Shown: piece after piece, positions 6,536 to 7,616 of the stretch | How the letters are laid out: each line of letters starts with the position of its first letter | Numbering within the stretch: position 1 is the stretch's first letter | From: Deltaproteobacteria bacterium | GTDB lineage: Bacteria; JAUYMQ01 | Length of the DNA: 7,616 nucleotides | Reading direction: 5' to 3' | Assembly (NCBI GenBank): GCA_030698575.1 | Contig: JAUYMQ010000538.1 | Coordinates: forward strand, 1 to 7,616 | Position numbers and translations under genes: made by a program | The notes under the pieces: generated by a model | Told to the model about the DNA's origin: nothing | Seen by the model: only the letters and a program-made list of their open reading frames with translations | The model's database searches: none

Positions 6536-6725
6536 TGCTCCATGTATCCGCGCCCTCCCCCCCTAGAACCGGGCGGACGGGCCGACCTGACGCCGGAGCA
6601 CCGGGCTGCGGGACTTAACGCGAGGGCCGACGGGCGGCGCTCGCAGGCAAGCCACGGCTCCGGGAACAACGCGCGCAGATCCATCAAGGGAACACCAGAT
6701 CACGAGTGGATCGCATCGCAGGCAT

Positions 6726-6730
6726 GGAGG
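6726..6730 (+). promoter_or_regulatory. Ribosome binding site that fixes the start of copy B at 6739
   Basis: GGAGG eight bases before the ATG at 6739. An in-frame GTG at 6706 would lengthen the protein by 11 residues and break the alignment with copy A, which begins MRVR against MRGR here. Confidence 0.8.
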
Positions 6731-6738
6731 AACAAGTC

Positions 6739-7377
6739 ATGAGGGGTCGCTTCCGCTTCACGCTCTTATTCGCAGCTCTGGGCATCGTCGCGATGCCCAT
6801 CACGGCCAACGCCATCGTGGTCGACTGGGAGATCGAGGTCCTGGTGAACACGGTCTCGCAGGGCACGGCCAGTTCCGCCGGCCCCATCCTGGACGTGACC
6901 GTCAACGCGGGCGACACCGTGCGCTTCATCGCCGGCGTCTCGGCCCTCGGGACGGGCACCCTGACCACCTACACGACGTCCGTCACGGCTGACGACCCGC
7001 TTGAGATCGACTACACCATCAACAGCGCCGTCGATCTGACGGGGCTCGGCTTCACGAGCGGCGCGCAGCCGAACGCCACGCTGAACGATACCAATCCGGA
7101 TGACGGCCAGGTGAACGCCAACGCGGGCGCGGTGGCGCAGGTGCTCGACCTCTACCGGCTCGACTACGTCGTGCAGGCAGGCGTCGACAGCACTGCGGGC
7201 GTGGACTTCACCGTTCGCGGCATCATCGTCACGACCGGCGGCGACACCGCGACCACCGGCACCGCGCGCGTGCGCCTCAACGCCGGGGTGGGAATCCCCG
7301 AGCCGGGAACGATTCTCCTGCTCGGCAGCGGCCTGGCCGCCATGGCGGGCTTCGGCCGCCGGCGGGCGCGCCGGTAG
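6739..7377 (+). CDS. PEP-CTERM sorting-signal protein, copy B
   Basis: This 212-residue protein aligns without gaps to the copy at 5425. It has a signal peptide (1-25, cut after ANA), a cysteine-free mature core (26-184) with only about 13 substitutions, and a C-terminal sorting signal: IPEPGTI (186-192), the helix LLLGSGLAAMAGFG and the tail RRRARR. Two stretches, 78 bases (7003-7080) and 71 bases (7132-7202), are identical in both genes including silent sites, so duplication or gene conversion is recent. The signal peptide and sorting tail have changed much more. It has its own sigma-28-type promoter and leader, unlike copy A, so the two are probably expressed under different conditions. 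It is a probable exosortase substrate exported to the surface; the core's activity is unknown. Confidence 0.92.
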   Translation: MRGRFRFTLLFAALGIVAMPITANAIVVDWEIEVLVNTVSQGTASSAGPILDVTVNAGDTVRFIAGVSALGTGTLTTYTTSVTADDPLEIDYTINSAVDLTGLGFTSGAQPNATLNDTNPDDGQVNANAGAVAQVLDLYRLDYVVQAGVDSTAGVDFTVRGIIVTTGGDTATTGTARVRLNAGVGIPEPGTILLLGSGLAAMAGFGRRRARR

Positions 7378-7421
7378 CCATTCCAGCCGGCACCGCGCGA
7401 CGCGTAGGAATCACGGTCCGC

Positions 7422-7477
7422 TTCTGACGGATCCAGGATCCGATTCTGACGGAACCGGGATCCGGATCTGAATCTGA
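7422..7477. repeat. 22-bp tandem duplication plus a short 6-bp repeat
   Basis: TTCTGACGGATCCAGGATCC and two more bases (7422-7443) repeat at 7444-7465 with three differences. ATCTGA then occurs twice at 7466-7477. The block sits between PEP-CTERM copy B and the presumed intron end, and may be a remnant of the insertion target or ordinary slipped sequence. Confidence 0.7.
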
Positions 7478-7616
7478 ATCGGGATAGGGGACGGCGGGGT
7501 TCGCCCCGCCGTTCCCCTCCCACACCACCGGACATGCGGGTCCGCATCCGGCGGTTCGAAAGGTTGAGGTTACGCGGCGAGCCGGGGTACTCCTAGCTCG
7601 TCGAAGTAGCGAATGG
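7478..7616 (-). mobile_element. Probable 3' end of a group II intron (partial)
   Basis: Read on the minus strand, a short reading-frame end is followed by two strong stem-loops, as in group II introns after the maturase gene. The first (7525-7554) has an eight-pair outer stem, a two-base bulge on the 3' side and a five-pair inner stem, like domain V, but it lacks the usual AGC near its base and a GNRA cap. The second pairs 7492-7499 with 7504-7511 around a four-base loop (CGAA on this strand), with a further G/C extension, in the place of domain VI. The phrase GGTGGTGTGGGAGGGG between them is one I associate with reverse-transcriptase introns. The boundary near 7478-7486 is a guess, and the body lies outside the window. 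Confidence 0.45.
7570..7616 (-). CDS. C-terminal tail of a probable group II intron reverse transcriptase/maturase (partial)
   Basis: Only the last 14 codons and the TAA stop are in the window: IRYFDELGVPRLAA. Tails of the form FDELGxPRL occur, as I recall, at the end of intron-encoded reverse transcriptases, and the intron-like hairpins just downstream support this. The fragment is too short for certainty; it could belong to another mobile-element protein. Confidence 0.45.
   Translation of the reverse strand, partial: IRYFDELGVPRLAA

Larger units (their letters stand above)
6402..6738 (+). other. Promoter and leader stretch ahead of PEP-CTERM copy B
   Basis: No gene is seen. Bases 6402-6500 hold nothing I can name. 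A sigma-28-type promoter follows at 6509-6535. Then comes a GC-rich leader of about 195 bases, with no run of codons that looks coding, ending in the ribosome site at 6726-6730. Confidence 0.6.

Noticed and set aside
6124-6618. Plus-strand frames over the repeat array (MSLRGA... type peptides)
   Set aside because: They are translations of the REP-like units, a known source of false proteins.
6600-6690. Possible cyclic di-GMP riboswitch (GCAAGCCACGGCTCCGGG resembles the 3' half of the GEMM motif)
   Set aside because: The 5' half and the conserved paired core could not be found; similarity is limited to a few words.

Overview
The window is GC-rich bacterial DNA from a Gram-negative organism with a lipoprotein pathway, an exosortase protein-sorting system and (by promoter inference) sigma-54 and a flagellar-type sigma-28. 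Nothing here fixes the species. The mix of an XrtH-type exosortase, PEP-CTERM proteins, a REP-like intergenic array and a group II intron end fits an uncultured proteobacterium or a related deep lineage (Myxococcota/Desulfobacterota-like is a guess).

Left part, minus strand (1-2989): a tight four-gene operon read right to left. Two DsbA-like thioredoxin-fold lipoproteins (CPFC and CPYC active sites) come first, then an exosortase of the XrtH type (Cys95/Arg136/His155), then a membrane protein resembling the exosortase H-associated family, which overlaps xrtH and runs off the left edge. Gaps are 24 and 12 bases, so co-transcription is likely. The layout suggests periplasmic thiol-disulfide chemistry coupled to a cysteine-dependent sorting enzyme.

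Middle, 2990-3922: a gene-free divergent control region. It holds 15-bp tandem repeats, a perfect 14-bp inverted repeat, a near-consensus sigma-54 promoter and a roughly 290-base structured leader with terminator-like hairpins.

Right part, plus strand (3923-7377): a cysteine-rich secreted 443-residue protein with a thrombospondin type 3-like and a half-dockerin-like calcium motif, then two paralogous 212-residue PEP-CTERM proteins. Their mature cores are about 92 percent identical, while their signal peptides and sorting tails have diverged. Between the paralogs lie a terminator-like hairpin, a mosaic of six REP-like units and a sigma-28-type promoter. The PEP-CTERM proteins are plausible substrates of the exosortase, and the cysteine-rich protein is a plausible client of the DsbA-like proteins.

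Right edge (about 7480-7616): on the minus strand, the last 14 codons of a probable reverse transcriptase/maturase, followed by hairpins like the 3' end of a group II intron, next to a 22-bp tandem duplication.
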